A DNA stretch of 64,000 nt from Paraburkholderia susongensis (GCF_900177725.1 NZ_FXAT01000001.1:310001-374000), one strand, 5' to 3'. Shown: positions 1 to 10,062, counted from the first letter of the stretch. Program-made: numbers and translations. The notes: a model not told the origin generated them from the sequence alone.

Positions 1-6
1 TGCGCT

Positions 7-354
7 TTAGTGCCAGCCGCGACGATTGTCGTAATGGTCGCGCGCATAGTTGCCGCGACCCGGCGGATGACGACGATACCAGTCGTCACGCGCCCAGTAG
101 CGATGGCCGTCCCAGTAACGATCGCCATGCCAGCCGATCACGATTTGCGGCCCCCCGTAGTACACGGGCGCCGGCTGATAGATGACGGGAGGCGGAGGCG
201 GCGGAGGCGGCGCGTAGACCGGAGCCGGTGCGACGTAGACCGGTGCGGGAATACCGATATTGACCCCGACGTTGAGCCCTGCGGCCATCGCAGCACCCGA
301 TGCACCCAACGTCAACACCCCGAGCAGAAGCGGAACAAGACGAGCGGACTTCAT
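7..354 (-). CDS. Small exported proline-rich protein
   Basis: A 115-residue protein with an evident signal peptide: basic residues at 2-5, a hydrophobic stretch at about 7-22 and an Ala-rich cleavage region near 'AMAAG'. The mature part has an eight-proline run, repeated 'APVY' units and an Arg/Tyr/Trp/His-rich C-terminus. Proteins like this are common in Burkholderia and are usually annotated only as exported or hypothetical; I know of no function. An AAAGGGTGA-like ribosome site precedes the ATG. It is transcribed away from the sugar genes to its right, so the long spacer up to 834 serves both directions. Confidence 0.75.
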   Translation of the reverse strand: MKSARLVPLLLGVLTLGASGAAMAAGLNVGVNIGIPAPVYVAPAPVYAPPPPPPPPVIYQPAPVYYGGPQIVIGWHGDRYWDGHRYWARDDWYRRHPPGRGNYARDHYDNRRGWH

Positions 355-834
355 TGATCACCCTTTGTAGGAACGTGTTTTGTTGGCGGAAATATAGCGC
401 AAGGAAGCGACGCGCGTATTTCAACTTTGTAATAACTGATGCTGAAAATCGCCTCTTCGAGCGTGGGTAACGTCTGGTTACATTGGGCAGATGGTCCTGA
501 GAAAAACGGCAGGAAGGGACGCTGCCGGCCACGCACGCGGGCTTCAAACGCCCTCGTGTTGCCGCCCGACAAAAACGAACATTTTCACGTTCGAAAGAAC
601 ATTTATATCGAACATCACGAAACCAAGACATCAGATCACTTTACAGAATCGAATGTTTAATCTCTAAATTATTCCAAAAAATCAAGGAAAAACGACAAAA
701 CATATATGGTTTACCCTGGTATTCCGGTTGGTTCCAAGTGATAGGATGACTGCCATCGAAAATCAACAAATGTTCGAATTCGCGCATATCCGAGCGCCGC
801 TGGAGCGGCGACTCGCCGCGCCACGGAGACTGAT
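355..834. promoter_or_regulatory. Divergent intergenic region with repeated CGAACATTT motif
   Basis: No convincing gene lies here; the short open frames lack a ribosome site and show no recognisable family. The part from about 560 to 790 is clearly more AT-rich than its surroundings. CGAACATTT occurs at 576-584 and its exact reverse complement at 768-776. Shorter matches are GAACATTT at 597-604, CGAACATC at 609-616 and an inverted CGAATGTT at 650-657. This looks like an operator cluster in front of the MFS/GH31 genes. The regulator is not adjacent and cannot be named. Confidence 0.4.
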
Positions 835-2121
835 TTGAAAACGATCATGGGATTGCGCTGGTGGATCATTGCCCTCGTCTGCGTCGGGACGATCGTCAAT
901 TACCTGTCGCGCAACGCGCTCGGCGTGATGGCGCCGGAACTGATGAAGCTGCTGCACATGAGCACGCGGCAGTACTCGTATGTCGTCGGCGCGTTTCAGG
1001 TCGGCTATACGATCATGCAGCCGGTCTGCGGTCTCATCATCGATCTGATCGGCTTGCGGCTCGGCTTTGCCCTCTTCGCGTGCTTGTGGTCGCTCACGGG
1101 CGTGTTCCACGGTTTCGCAGGCAGCTGGTTTTCGCTCGCGGCATTGCGCGGCTTCATGGGCTTGAGCGAAGCCGTCGCGATTCCGGCCGGCATGAAGGTG
1201 GTCGCCGAATGGTTTCCCGATCGCGAGAAATCCGTCGCGGTCGGCTACTTCAATGCGGGCACCTCGCTCGGCTCGCTGCTCGCGCCGCCGCTCGTCGTGT
1301 TCCTGTCGCTGCGCTACGGCTGGCAGAGCGCATTTGCAGTGACCGGCGCGCTCGGTTTCGTGTGGGCCGCCGCGTGGTATCTGCTGTATCGCTCGCCCGC
1401 CGACCACAAGCGCGTGAGCGACGCGGAACGCGCCACGATCCTGCGCGGCCAGGCGCCGCCCGCGGCACAGCGCGCAAGCGTGCGCGAGGTGCTGCGCACG
1501 CGCCGCTTCTGGGCGATCGCACAGGCGCGCTTTTTCGCCGAGCCCGCATGGCAAACGTTCAGCTTCTGGATTCCGCTCTATCTCGCCACGCAGCGTCATA
1601 TGGATCTGAAACAGATCGCCATGTTCGCGTGGCTGCCGTTTCTTGCCGCCGATCTCGGCGGCCTGTTCGGCGGCTATCTCTCACCGTTCCTGATGAAGCA
1701 TCTGCGCGTGCCGCTGATCTGGTCGCGCATCTCGGGCGTAGTGCTCGGCGCACTGATGATGCTCGGCCCGGCGTCGATCGGTCTCGTCGCATCGCCGTAT
1801 CAGGCCATTGCGCTCTTCTGCGTGGGCGGCTTCGCACACCAGATGATCTCGGCGCTCGTCAACACGCTCGCCGCCGACGTATTCGACCCGGGCGAAGTCG
1901 GCACGGTCGCCGGCTTTGCGGGCATGGCCGCGTGGCTCGGCGGCCTCGGTTTCTCGCTGATGGTCGGCGCGCTCGCCGATTCGATCGGCTATACGCCGCT
2001 CTTCGGCGCGCTCGGCGCGTTCGACATCATCGGCGCGACGCTGCTGATCGTCCTGATGCGCGGCGTGCCGCGCCATGGCCGCGCGCATCGCGCCGACCTC
2101 GGCATCAACACTGCTGCGTGA
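835..2121 (+). CDS. MFS transporter, hexuronate/anion:cation symporter type
   Basis: A 428-residue inner-membrane carrier with about 12 hydrophobic segments. The opening 'RWWIIALVCVGTIVNYLSR' and the following 'PELMK' stretch are typical of the anion:cation symporter family, which includes hexuronate and glucarate importers. The TTG at 835 has GGAG five bases upstream; an ATG at 847 is an alternative start. The GH31 gene begins 19 bases after the stop, so the two are probably one transcript. The likely substrate is a sugar acid or a glycoside that the next gene hydrolyses; this is inferred from neighbours only. Confidence 0.85.
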   Translation: MKTIMGLRWWIIALVCVGTIVNYLSRNALGVMAPELMKLLHMSTRQYSYVVGAFQVGYTIMQPVCGLIIDLIGLRLGFALFACLWSLTGVFHGFAGSWFSLAALRGFMGLSEAVAIPAGMKVVAEWFPDREKSVAVGYFNAGTSLGSLLAPPLVVFLSLRYGWQSAFAVTGALGFVWAAAWYLLYRSPADHKRVSDAERATILRGQAPPAAQRASVREVLRTRRFWAIAQARFFAEPAWQTFSFWIPLYLATQRHMDLKQIAMFAWLPFLAADLGGLFGGYLSPFLMKHLRVPLIWSRISGVVLGALMMLGPASIGLVASPYQAIALFCVGGFAHQMISALVNTLAADVFDPGEVGTVAGFAGMAAWLGGLGFSLMVGALADSIGYTPLFGALGAFDIIGATLLIVLMRGVPRHGRAHRADLGINTAA

Positions 2122-2140
2122 CCTCCATCGAAGACCCATC

Positions 2141-4567
2141 ATGCGTTCATTGACCAATCTCAAACATCCGCCGCGCTTCGCGTTGTCGTCCACGGCCGGC
2201 AACCCCATCGTGCTGAGCGCGCAGCCGAACCGCCAGATCGAACTGTTCGTGCTCGCGGAAGACGTCATCCGCGTACTCGTGCTGCCGGACGGCGAAACTC
2301 GCGGCCCGCGCACTTGGGCAATTGCGCCCGGCGCGGACGACGTGCCGCTCGAAGGCCGCGAGCGCCGCGACATGAGCGGCTTCACGCCGCCGCCGTTCAC
2401 GGTGAGCGAAGAAGCGGGACACGTCGTGATCGAAACGGCGCGCGTGCGCGTGAGCATCGCGCTCGAAGGCGGTGCATGCGCGTGGGACATCCTGCACGAC
2501 GGCGCGTGGCATCGCGTAATGAGCGATCGCAAAACGCAGGCCTATAACTTCGGCTGGTGGGACTCGCGCGTGTATCACTACGTCGAGCGCCGCCGCGACG
2601 AAATGTACGTGGGCCTGGGCGAGCGCGCCGGCTCGCTCGACCGCGCGCAGCAGAGCTACGAGATGCGCAACATCGACGCGATGGGCTACAGCGCGCGCAC
2701 GACGGACCCGCTCTACAAGCACATCCCGTTCTACGTGACGTGGCAGCCGCAGACCTCGACGGGCTTCGGCCTCTTCTACGACACGCTCGCCGACTGCCGC
2801 TTCGACATGGGCCGCGAGCTCGACAACTATCACGGCCACTATCGCCATTTCATCGCCGAGCATGGCGATCTCGACTACTACTTCATCGCGTCGGCGGGCT
2901 CGCCGCTCGACGCGGTGCGCCGCTTCACATGGCTCACCGGGCGTCCCGCGTGGATGCCGAAGTGGGGCCTCGGCTACTCGGGCTCGACGATGAGCTATAC
3001 GGACGCTCCCAACGCGCAGCAGCAAATGGGCGAATTCATCGAGCGCTGCCGCGAGCACGACATGCTGTGCGATTCGTTCCATCTGTCGTCGGGCTATACG
3101 TCGATCGGTGCGAAGCGTTACGTGTTCAACTGGAATCACGAAAAGTTTCCGGACATCGACGGCTTCGTGCAAAGCTATCTCGAGCACGGCGTGCGCCTGT
3201 GCGCGAACATCAAGCCGTGTCTGCTGCAGGACCATCCGAAGTTCGAGGAGGTCGCGAGCGCCGGCCTGCTGATCGAAGCGTCCGACGGCGAGCCCGCATG
3301 GGTGCAGTTCTGGGACGAAGTGGGCGCCTATCTCGACTTCACGAATCCCGCCGCGATCGACTGGTGGAAGGCGCGCGTGAAAGAGGCGCTGCTCAGGCAC
3401 GGCATCGCGGCCACGTGGAACGACAACAACGAGTTCGAGATCTGGTCGCCTAACGCGATAGCCCACGGTTTTGGCAAGCCTTATCCCGCGCATCAGGCGA
3501 AGGTGCTGCAAACGCAACTGATGATGCGTGCGTCGCACGACGCGCAGCGCGAGCATGCGCCCGACAGGCGGCCGTTCCTCGTGTCGCGCTCCGGTGGCGT
3601 CGGCATGCACCGCTACGTGCAGACGTGGTCGGGCGACAACTACACGTCGTGGGAAACGCTGCGCTTCAATCTGAAGATGGGCCTCGGGCTCGCGATGTCC
3701 GGCATATCGAACAGCGGGCACGATATCGGCGGCTTTTCGGGTCCGGCGCCGGGGCCGGAGCTGTTCGCGCGCTGGGTCGCGTTCGGCATCTTCCTGCCGC
3801 GCTTTTCGATTCACTCGTGGAACGACGACGGCACCGTCAACGAACCGTGGATGTACCCCGAAGTCACGCAGCAGGTGGCCGGTCTCATCAAGCTGCGCTA
3901 CCGGCTCATCCCTTACCTGTACGAACTGCTGTGGCAATCGCACAGCGCGTACGAGCCCGTGTTGCGGCCGATGTTCGCGGAGTTTCCGCACGATGCGCGC
4001 TGCCTCACCGACGGCGACGACATGATGCTCGGCTCGTCAGTGCTGGTCGCGCCGGTGGTCGACGCGAACCGGACTACGCGTGACGTGTACCTGCCGGCCG
4101 GCACGCGCTGGGTCTCGTACTGGAGCGGCGAAGCGTTCGACGGCGGCCAGACGGTCACGCTGCCCGCGCCGTTCGAGCAGCCCGTGTTCCTGCTGCGCGA
4201 AGGCAGCGTGATTCCGCTGAATATCGCCGAGCAGCATTTCGGCCGCCCCGCCGACGAGCGCGCGTTCATCGCGGTGCCGTATGCGGGCGCGGGCACCGCG
4301 CAAGGCCGTTGCATCGAAGACGACGGCGAGAGCGAAGCATGGCGTCGAGGCGAGCAAGGCCGCTGGAACGTCATGCTAACGACGGACGACGCCGGCACGT
4401 TGCGCATCGCGGTCGAACGTCCGGGCTGGAGGTCCGCGCCGCAATCGCAGGTGCGCATCTTCGTGCCGATGCACGAGACGCGCGCGATCGTCTGCGCAAA
4501 CGGCACGCTCGCAGGCGATCACACCGAGGACGGCTGGCGTTGCCTGACGATTTCGCTGCCGCATTGA
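2141..4567 (+). CDS. Glycoside hydrolase family 31 (alpha-glycosidase)
   Basis: An 808-residue protein with the GH31 layout: an N-terminal beta domain, a central (beta/alpha)8 barrel (about 270-600) and C-terminal beta domains. The nucleophile is Asp about 428 in 'TWNDNNEFE' and the acid/base is Asp about 499 in 'TWSGDN'. GH31 enzymes cleave alpha-linked glucosides, xylosides or galactosides with retention. No signal peptide is visible, so it probably acts in the cytoplasm on what the upstream MFS carrier imports. The ATG at 2141 was chosen because it begins the conserved region; an earlier in-frame start would overlap the transporter. The substrate cannot be told from sequence. Confidence 0.87.
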   Translation: MRSLTNLKHPPRFALSSTAGNPIVLSAQPNRQIELFVLAEDVIRVLVLPDGETRGPRTWAIAPGADDVPLEGRERRDMSGFTPPPFTVSEEAGHVVIETARVRVSIALEGGACAWDILHDGAWHRVMSDRKTQAYNFGWWDSRVYHYVERRRDEMYVGLGERAGSLDRAQQSYEMRNIDAMGYSARTTDPLYKHIPFYVTWQPQTSTGFGLFYDTLADCRFDMGRELDNYHGHYRHFIAEHGDLDYYFIASAGSPLDAVRRFTWLTGRPAWMPKWGLGYSGSTMSYTDAPNAQQQMGEFIERCREHDMLCDSFHLSSGYTSIGAKRYVFNWNHEKFPDIDGFVQSYLEHGVRLCANIKPCLLQDHPKFEEVASAGLLIEASDGEPAWVQFWDEVGAYLDFTNPAAIDWWKARVKEALLRHGIAATWNDNNEFEIWSPNAIAHGFGKPYPAHQAKVLQTQLMMRASHDAQREHAPDRRPFLVSRSGGVGMHRYVQTWSGDNYTSWETLRFNLKMGLGLAMSGISNSGHDIGGFSGPAPGPELFARWVAFGIFLPRFSIHSWNDDGTVNEPWMYPEVTQQVAGLIKLRYRLIPYLYELLWQSHSAYEPVLRPMFAEFPHDARCLTDGDDMMLGSSVLVAPVVDANRTTRDVYLPAGTRWVSYWSGEAFDGGQTVTLPAPFEQPVFLLREGSVIPLNIAEQHFGRPADERAFIAVPYAGAGTAQGRCIEDDGESEAWRRGEQGRWNVMLTTDDAGTLRIAVERPGWRSAPQSQVRIFVPMHETRAIVCANGTLAGDHTEDGWRCLTISLPH

Positions 4568-4682
4568 GGCACCGCAGGTGGCACGACGAGGAAGCACCAC
4601 GAAGCACTGAACGACAAACCGCGTCGGCCTGAGCAGTCAATGAGCGCTCAGGCCATCCATTGAGTCCGGAGACACTCACATC

Positions 4683-5867
4683 ATGAACCCAACCCAGCGC
4701 GCGCGTACCCGCGCGTTCGCCTTCTTCTGCCTGCCGCTCGCGGGCGCCGCGTTTTCGGCCAGCGCGTCTGCGCAAAGCAGCGTCACGCTGTACGGTGTCG
4801 TCGACAACGCGTTCAGCTACGTCAGCAATCAGAAAGGGCATTCGAACTTCTATATGAGCCAGGGCAACCTGCAGGCGAGCAAGTTCGGCCTCCTCGGCTC
4901 GGAAGACCTCGGCGGAGGCACGAAGGCGATCTTCCGGCTCGAAAGCGGCTTCAATTCGCTGACCGGTGCGCAAAGCACCGCAGGCAACCTGTTCAACCGC
5001 CAGGCCTATGTCGGTCTCGCGAATGACCGCTACGGCACCGTAACGCTCGGCCGGCAATACACGCCCTACTTCCAGATGGTCGGCGCGCTCGGACCGACCG
5101 GCGTGCTGACCGGCGCGACCGGCGCGCACCCCGGCGATATCGACGCACTCGACACGACGCTGCGTTTCAATAATTCGGTGACCTATCTATCGCCGACGAT
5201 CGCGGGCCTGCAGGCGAGCGCGCAATACGGTCTCGGCGGCGTGCCCGGCAGCGTCGCGAACGGCAGCCTGTTCAGCGCGGCGCTGCGCTACGACTACCAG
5301 CCGGTGTCGCTCGCCGCCGGCTACGTGAAACTCAAGGACATCGCGACGAGCGCGGCGCTCGGCAGCTTCGCCATCAACTCGCCGGTGAACAACGGTTATG
5401 CGAGCGCGCGCAGCGCGCAACTGTTCGCCGCGGCGGGTCGCTATAGCTGGCACGATCTGATGATCGGCCTCAACTACTCGAACGTGCAGTACGCGCCGGG
5501 CAACGGGTCGCTCTTCCTCGACAAGGCCGTGTTCAACACGTACGGCGTAATTTCGACGTATCGGCTCACACCGAGCGTGACCGTCGGCGGCGGCTACAGC
5601 TTCACGCAGTCGAGCAAGGCGAATGGCATCAGCGACCCTGCGCACTATCACCAGATTTCGCTCGAGCAGACCTACAACCTCTCGCAGCGCACGACGCTGT
5701 ATGCGCTCGAAGCGTATCAGCACGCGAGCGGCAAGGCGCTGATTGCGGCGGGCAGCGGGGTCAGCATTGCCGACGCGGTCGCGGTGGTCGGCGACTCGCA
5801 GAATACGACGCCATCGTCGGGGCCGTCGCAGTTTGTCGGGATGGTGGGGTTGCGGCACGCGTTCTGA
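4683..5867 (+). CDS. General porin, Burkholderia OmpC-like family
   Basis: A 394-residue outer-membrane trimeric porin. It has a signal peptide ending at 'ASAQ' and mature start 'SSVTLYGVVDNAFSYV'. The family signatures 'SKFGLLGSEDLGGGTKAIFRLESGF' (in part) and 'YGTVTLGRQYTP' follow, and the protein ends in an aromatic 'RHAF' that BAM recognises. A GGAG lies upstream of the ATG. It is co-directional with the MFS and GH31 genes, 115 bases after GH31, so it may let their substrate through the outer membrane. A factor-independent terminator follows. Confidence 0.9.
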   Translation: MNPTQRARTRAFAFFCLPLAGAAFSASASAQSSVTLYGVVDNAFSYVSNQKGHSNFYMSQGNLQASKFGLLGSEDLGGGTKAIFRLESGFNSLTGAQSTAGNLFNRQAYVGLANDRYGTVTLGRQYTPYFQMVGALGPTGVLTGATGAHPGDIDALDTTLRFNNSVTYLSPTIAGLQASAQYGLGGVPGSVANGSLFSAALRYDYQPVSLAAGYVKLKDIATSAALGSFAINSPVNNGYASARSAQLFAAAGRYSWHDLMIGLNYSNVQYAPGNGSLFLDKAVFNTYGVISTYRLTPSVTVGGGYSFTQSSKANGISDPAHYHQISLEQTYNLSQRTTLYALEAYQHASGKALIAAGSGVSIADAVAVVGDSQNTTPSSGPSQFVGMVGLRHAF

Positions 5868-5888
5868 TTGATTGGCTGCAACACGCCG

Positions 5889-5926
5889 AAGGCCTGCCGG
5901 AGCAATCCGCGCAGGCCTTTTGTTTT
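5889..5926 (+). terminator. Terminator of the porin gene
   Basis: Inverted repeat AAGGCCTGC (5889-5897) and GCAGGCCTT (5911-5919) with a 13-base loop, followed by a T-rich run. It lies 22 bases past the porin stop. Confidence 0.75.
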
Positions 5927-6190
5927 AATGCCCGCAGAAGCGCGTCGAGCCCCGAACGAACGCCATCACCACTCGCGCCATGCCTGAAAAAAAATAAAAA
6001 CACAATTAGGGTTCAGTCCACTTGCCGCTTTATTTCTAGTGTCCAAAACTTCGCCTGAATCCGATTAGCCAGATGTCTGTCCGGTATATCGGATAAACGG
6101 GTGCGTGAGCCAGCGGGTTCCCGAGCGTGCCGAAGGCACTGGAACCGTTTCGTCCGTCCCGGGACACCCTTTTCCGATCAGGACCTTTAC
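5927..6190 (+). promoter_or_regulatory. Upstream region of the amino-acid ABC operon
   Basis: No gene is seen. An A-rich stretch at about 5986-6005 is followed by a near-palindrome CCGGTATATCGG at 6081-6092 (10 of 12 positions symmetric). It could be a regulator site, for example for the IclR protein at the end of the cluster, but this is a guess from position. No clear -35/-10 pair stands out. Confidence 0.3.
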
Positions 6191-7027
6191 ATGAAACTTG
6201 CAAAACGTGGCGCCAAGACTGTCTTTCTGTTCGCCGTTGCTGGACTGCTCGCGTTGACGGGCTGCACCAAGGTGTCGACTCCGGGACAGGGCGCGGCAGC
6301 TTCCTCCTCGACCCTTCAGACGGTGCTGCAGCGTGGCGCCCTGCGCGTTGGCGATTGCCTGAGTTTCGCGCCTTTCGGGTTCTACGACAAAGATGGTCAA
6401 CCCGATGGCTACGACGTGGACCTCGCGAAGGAACTCGCCAAACAGATGGGCGTGAAGCTCGAGATCGTGAACACGACGAGCGCAAACCGGATTCCGAATC
6501 TGCAGACCGGCAAGGTCGACGTCGTGTTCTGCAACTTCACGCGCAATCTCGAGCGCGCGAAAGTCGTCGATTTCACGACGCCCTACGTCGTTGCCAGCGA
6601 AGCACTGCTGGTCAAGAAGAGCAGCGGGATTCAGTCCATCAAGGATATGAATAATCGCACGATCGCCACGGTAAAGGGATCGACCAACGGCGACGAAGTG
6701 CGCGCGCTGAACATGGGCGTCAAGATTCAGGAATATGACAGCTCGCAGGCCGCGATTCTCGCCGTCAAGCAGGGTCAGGCCGATGCGATGATCGAAGACA
6801 ACAACTTCCTCGCCTACCAGGCGAAGCTCGACCCCGAGCTGATGGTCACTAACGAAGCCCTCGTGCCGCTCGAGTACAACGCATTTGGCGTCAAGGCCGG
6901 GGACCAGGAGTGGCTCAACTATCTGAATCTGTTCCTCTTCAACATCAATGCGTCGAAGCAGAACGCCGAGCTCTACAAGAAGTGGTTCGGCGCCGACCCG
7001 CGCTACTCGTTGAACCCGCAGTTCTAA
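6191..7027 (+). CDS. Amino-acid ABC transporter substrate-binding lipoprotein
   Basis: A 278-residue periplasmic binding protein of the polar amino acid uptake family (SBP_bac_3 type). The lipobox is 'LALTGC' with the acylated Cys at residue 25, so it is probably membrane-anchored in the periplasm. Family motifs include 'LRVGDCLSFAPFGFYDKDG' (most of it), 'GYDVDLAKELAKQMG' and 'RIPNLQTGKVDVV'. The ATG at 6191 gives the lipoprotein signal directly; an in-frame extension further upstream would bury it. Two permeases and an ATPase follow on the same strand. Confidence 0.9.
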   Translation: MKLAKRGAKTVFLFAVAGLLALTGCTKVSTPGQGAAASSSTLQTVLQRGALRVGDCLSFAPFGFYDKDGQPDGYDVDLAKELAKQMGVKLEIVNTTSANRIPNLQTGKVDVVFCNFTRNLERAKVVDFTTPYVVASEALLVKKSSGIQSIKDMNNRTIATVKGSTNGDEVRALNMGVKIQEYDSSQAAILAVKQGQADAMIEDNNFLAYQAKLDPELMVTNEALVPLEYNAFGVKAGDQEWLNYLNLFLFNINASKQNAELYKKWFGADPRYSLNPQF

Positions 7028-7078
7028 GGAGCGAGCGATGTCGATAGCGCACGAGACTCGATCGATGTGGAGGATATG

Positions 7079-7795
7079 ATGAGTTATGAATGGCTAACCT
7101 TGTGGGCCTATGTGCCCGACTTCTTGCGAGCGGGCTGGCTCACGCTGCAGGTGACGGTGCTCTCGTTCGTGCTGGCGGTGGTGCTCGGGCTGTTGGCCGC
7201 GCTCTCCAGCGTCAGTCCGGTCGCCCTGTTTCGGCATATCGCTCGCGGCTATGTCGAAATCATCCGCAATACGCCTGTCCTGCTGCAGATTTTCATCGTG
7301 TTCTTTGGCCTGCCGTCCGCCGGCATTTCACTGGACGCATACTGGGCCGGCGTGATTGCACTGGGACTCAACGTCGGCGCCTACCTGTCGGAAGTGTTTC
7401 GTGCGGGCATACAGTCCGTGCCGCGCGGCCAGCTGGAAGCGGCCGGCATTCTCGGGCTCGAGCGCGGGCAGATCTTCACGACGATCGTGCTGCCGCAGGC
7501 AGCGCGAGCGGTCTATCCCACGATCGTGAATTACCTGATCCAGTTGTTACTCGGTACGTCGCTGCTGTCCGCCATTGCGCTTCCGGAGTTGACCGGAACC
7601 GCGACGGTGATCAACTCGCGCACCCTTCTCTACATTCAGACGTTCGCCGTGACGCTGGTCGCGTATCTCGTACTCAGCAACGTACTTTCATGGCTTGCCG
7701 GCCAACTCGGAGCGCGAATTTTTCATCCTCCTCTGGTCATCCGGCCTCGCGCCCGTTTCGGGGGCTTTTCAATGCGTCGGGCCAACCGAGCTTAA
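7079..7795 (+). CDS. Amino-acid ABC transporter permease (first)
   Basis: A 238-residue inner-membrane permease of the HisMQ/GlnP type with about five membrane helices. The cytoplasmic EAA coupling loop is visible as 'EVFRAGIQSVPRGQLEAAGILGL'. GGAGGA at 7069-7074 points to the ATG at 7079, although the ATG at 7076 is also in frame. It pairs with the next gene to form the channel. Confidence 0.88.
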   Translation: MSYEWLTLWAYVPDFLRAGWLTLQVTVLSFVLAVVLGLLAALSSVSPVALFRHIARGYVEIIRNTPVLLQIFIVFFGLPSAGISLDAYWAGVIALGLNVGAYLSEVFRAGIQSVPRGQLEAAGILGLERGQIFTTIVLPQAARAVYPTIVNYLIQLLLGTSLLSAIALPELTGTATVINSRTLLYIQTFAVTLVAYLVLSNVLSWLAGQLGARIFHPPLVIRPRARFGGFSMRRANRA

Positions 7796-7816
7796 TCTTC
7801 GCATCGGAGTTGGATT

Positions 7817-8461
7817 ATGTCAGTTGAACTGCTGAGAACCAGTCTTTCAATCCTGCTGCAAGGGTTGGTGACGACGCTGCTGCTTTCCGTGGCGTCGATC
7901 GTGGGCGGCACCCTGATTGGTCTCATTGCCGCCGTTCTGCGGTCGTTCGGACCGTGGGGCACGTCCCGTATCGCCAGGCTTTATACAGAGCTGTTTCGCG
8001 GTACGCCCATACTCATCACCTTGATGTTTATCTACTTTGGCGTGTCCTACTTCGGTTACGCGATCGATGTGTTCGCGGCCGGAGTAATCGGCTTGAGTGT
8101 GTATCAAGGCGCGTACATTGCCGAAGTGTTCCGCTCCGGCATTGAGTCAGTGCCTAAAGGCCAGTGGGAAGTGTCGCAAATCCTCGGTCTCACGAAAGCT
8201 CAGGCGTTCTCATTCGTCGTGCTGCCTCAGACGGGGAAGATCGTGCTGCCTCCGCTCATTGGCCAGTATCTGTCGCTCATCAAGGACACGTCGATTGTCA
8301 GCATGATCGGGATGTCCGAACTGATGCACGGTGGCCAGGCCATCGTCGACCGCGTCGGCAAGCCTGTCGAGATTTACGGACTCGTCGCCCTGATTTACTT
8401 TGCCGTGTGCTTCCCACTCTCGCAATGGGTGCGCCACCATGACCGTAGGAGATTGTCGTGA
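7817..8461 (+). CDS. Amino-acid ABC transporter permease (second)
   Basis: A 214-residue permease, a paralogue of the preceding gene, with its own EAA loop '[23 protein letters not shown]'. GGAG precedes the ATG. Its stop overlaps the GTG start of the ATPase gene by four bases, which indicates translational coupling. The two permeases would form a heterodimer. Confidence 0.88.
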   Translation: MSVELLRTSLSILLQGLVTTLLLSVASIVGGTLIGLIAAVLRSFGPWGTSRIARLYTELFRGTPILITLMFIYFGVSYFGYAIDVFAAGVIGLSVYQGAYIAEVFRSGIESVPKGQWEVSQILGLTKAQAFSFVVLPQTGKIVLPPLIGQYLSLIKDTSIVSMIGMSELMHGGQAIVDRVGKPVEIYGLVALIYFAVCFPLSQWVRHHDRRRLS

Positions 8462-9210
8462 GCAACCAGACTCAAACCAGGCCCATCATTTCACTGGCGG
8501 GCGTCAGCAAATCATTCGGTTCGACCCGTGTGTTGAACGAAATCAATCTCGAGGTTCGGTCGGGCGAAGTCCTGGTGCTGATTGGCGCTTCCGGCTCCGG
8601 CAAGAGTACCGTGTTGCGGATCATGGCTGGACTCGAAACGTCGGATTCCGGCGAGGTCTGGGTCAACGAGGTTCCGCTGCATGATCCCCGCCGGGCACGC
8701 GAGATTCGTGGCCACGTGGGCATGGTTTTCCAGCAGTTCAATCTGTTTCCTCACAAGACCGCGCTCGGAAACGTCACGCTCGCGCTCATCAAAGCTCGCA
8801 AGATGAATCCCGCGGATGCGCGCAAGCGCGCGATGGACGCGCTCGACCGCGTCGGACTCGCCGAACGCGCGGAGCACTACCCGAGCCAGTTGTCGGGCGG
8901 TCAGCAGCAGCGCGTCGCGATCGCGAGAGCGCTTGCCGTGGAGCCGGGCATCATGTTCTTCGACGAAGCGACATCGGCACTGGACCCGGAACTGGTCGGC
9001 GAAGTCACCGAGGTCATGCGCGGTCTCGCGCGCGATGGCATGACGATGGTGGTGGTCACCCACGAGATGGGCTTTGCTCGTAAAACCGCCGATCGCGTTG
9101 TGTTTATGGACAAGGGCGTTATCGCCGAGCAGGGAGAGCCCGAGCAGATTTTCGTCAATCCGTCGAACGAGCGCACGCGACAGTTTCTGCACAGGGTTCT
9201 CGACCATTAA
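8458..9210 (+). CDS. Amino-acid ABC transporter ATP-binding protein
   Basis: A 250-residue GlnQ/HisP-type ATPase with all motifs intact: Walker A 'GASGSGKS' at 43-50, Q-loop '[10 protein letters not shown]', signature '[15 protein letters not shown]', Walker B '[14 protein letters not shown]' and H-loop 'VVTHEM'. It starts at a GTG that overlaps the upstream stop. It powers uptake by the four-gene transporter. Confidence 0.93.
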   Translation: MSNQTQTRPIISLAGVSKSFGSTRVLNEINLEVRSGEVLVLIGASGSGKSTVLRIMAGLETSDSGEVWVNEVPLHDPRRAREIRGHVGMVFQQFNLFPHKTALGNVTLALIKARKMNPADARKRAMDALDRVGLAERAEHYPSQLSGGQQQRVAIARALAVEPGIMFFDEATSALDPELVGEVTEVMRGLARDGMTMVVVTHEMGFARKTADRVVFMDKGVIAEQGEPEQIFVNPSNERTRQFLHRVLDH

Positions 9211-9312
9211 CGTATTGCAGGCTGAATGTCGTTCTTTCGAGTCTCCACGCACGGTAAACTCACATCACTCGACAGACAGTCGGCTTTATGAACGCTTCAA
9301 TGGAGTGAGTGG

Positions 9313-10062
9313 ATGGCTGTTACAGAATCGTCGCGGGCCAGAGGCGTGGACCGCGTCATCGCAATTTTTCGGCAGTTGCATATCGCTCAGCGGCCAATGA
9401 CGATGCGCGAGTTGATCGAGGCAACCGGCGCGCCTCGTTCGAGCATCTATGAATTGGCCGCGATTCTCACCGAGGTAGGCTGGCTCGAGACGGCGGCGGA
9501 CGGCAGCGTGTTCTTCGGGCGCGAAATGCACTACTACGGGTCCGATTACGCCACTCATAACGATTTGATCAGCCGCGCTCATCAAGCCATCCTGGCGCTG
9601 GTCAGAAAGTACGAAGAGACTACGCAGCTGTGCATGCTCGAGGGCAACAAGTACACCGTCGTGCTCTCGGAGAGTAGCGCGCGGCCTTTTAACATCAGTT
9701 CAGACATCGGCGTGAGAGTGCCGATTCCCTGGACCGCGACAGGCCGTCTGCTGCTTGGCCACCTGAGTGCGGACGAGATTCGCGCTCTGATCCCCGCCGA
9801 CGATTTCGTCCTCGACAACGGTGTTCAGATCGACTTCGCTGAATTCTTTCGGGATGTACAACACGCGAAAGAGCAAGGCTATTGCTGCACCGAAGGGTTG
9901 TCCAATGCCTTTCGGCTCTGCATGGCGGCGCCAATCTGCGACCGCGCAGGCTTTCCGATTGCCGCGCTCTGTTTCATGACGAGCCGCGACACGAGCCCGG
10001 AGAGACGAACCGGAATGCTCGAAGACCTTCTGCAATCCGCGAAGGCGTTATCCCATAGATAG
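9313..10062 (+). CDS. IclR-family transcriptional regulator
   Basis: A 249-residue regulator. The N-terminal winged helix-turn-helix covers about 10-65 ('MTMRELIEATGAPRSSIYELAAIL'). The C-terminal IclR effector domain covers about 80-245, with the typical 'TATGRLLLGHLS' stretch. GGAGTGAG precedes the ATG at 9313. It lies between the ABC transporter and the RidA gene and is a good candidate for controlling both; the ligand is unknown. Confidence 0.88.
   Translation: MAVTESSRARGVDRVIAIFRQLHIAQRPMTMRELIEATGAPRSSIYELAAILTEVGWLETAADGSVFFGREMHYYGSDYATHNDLISRAHQAILALVRKYEETTQLCMLEGNKYTVVLSESSARPFNISSDIGVRVPIPWTATGRLLLGHLSADEIRALIPADDFVLDNGVQIDFAEFFRDVQHAKEQGYCCTEGLSNAFRLCMAAPICDRAGFPIAALCFMTSRDTSPERRTGMLEDLLQSAKALSHR

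Noticed and set aside
439..660. 73-codon plus-strand frame upstream of the MFS gene
   Set aside because: No ribosome site, no recognisable domain, and it runs through the operator-like repeats.
2147..3991. Minus-strand frame opposite GH31
   Set aside because: Arg/Ala/Val-rich shadow; GH31 on the plus strand carries the catalytic motifs.
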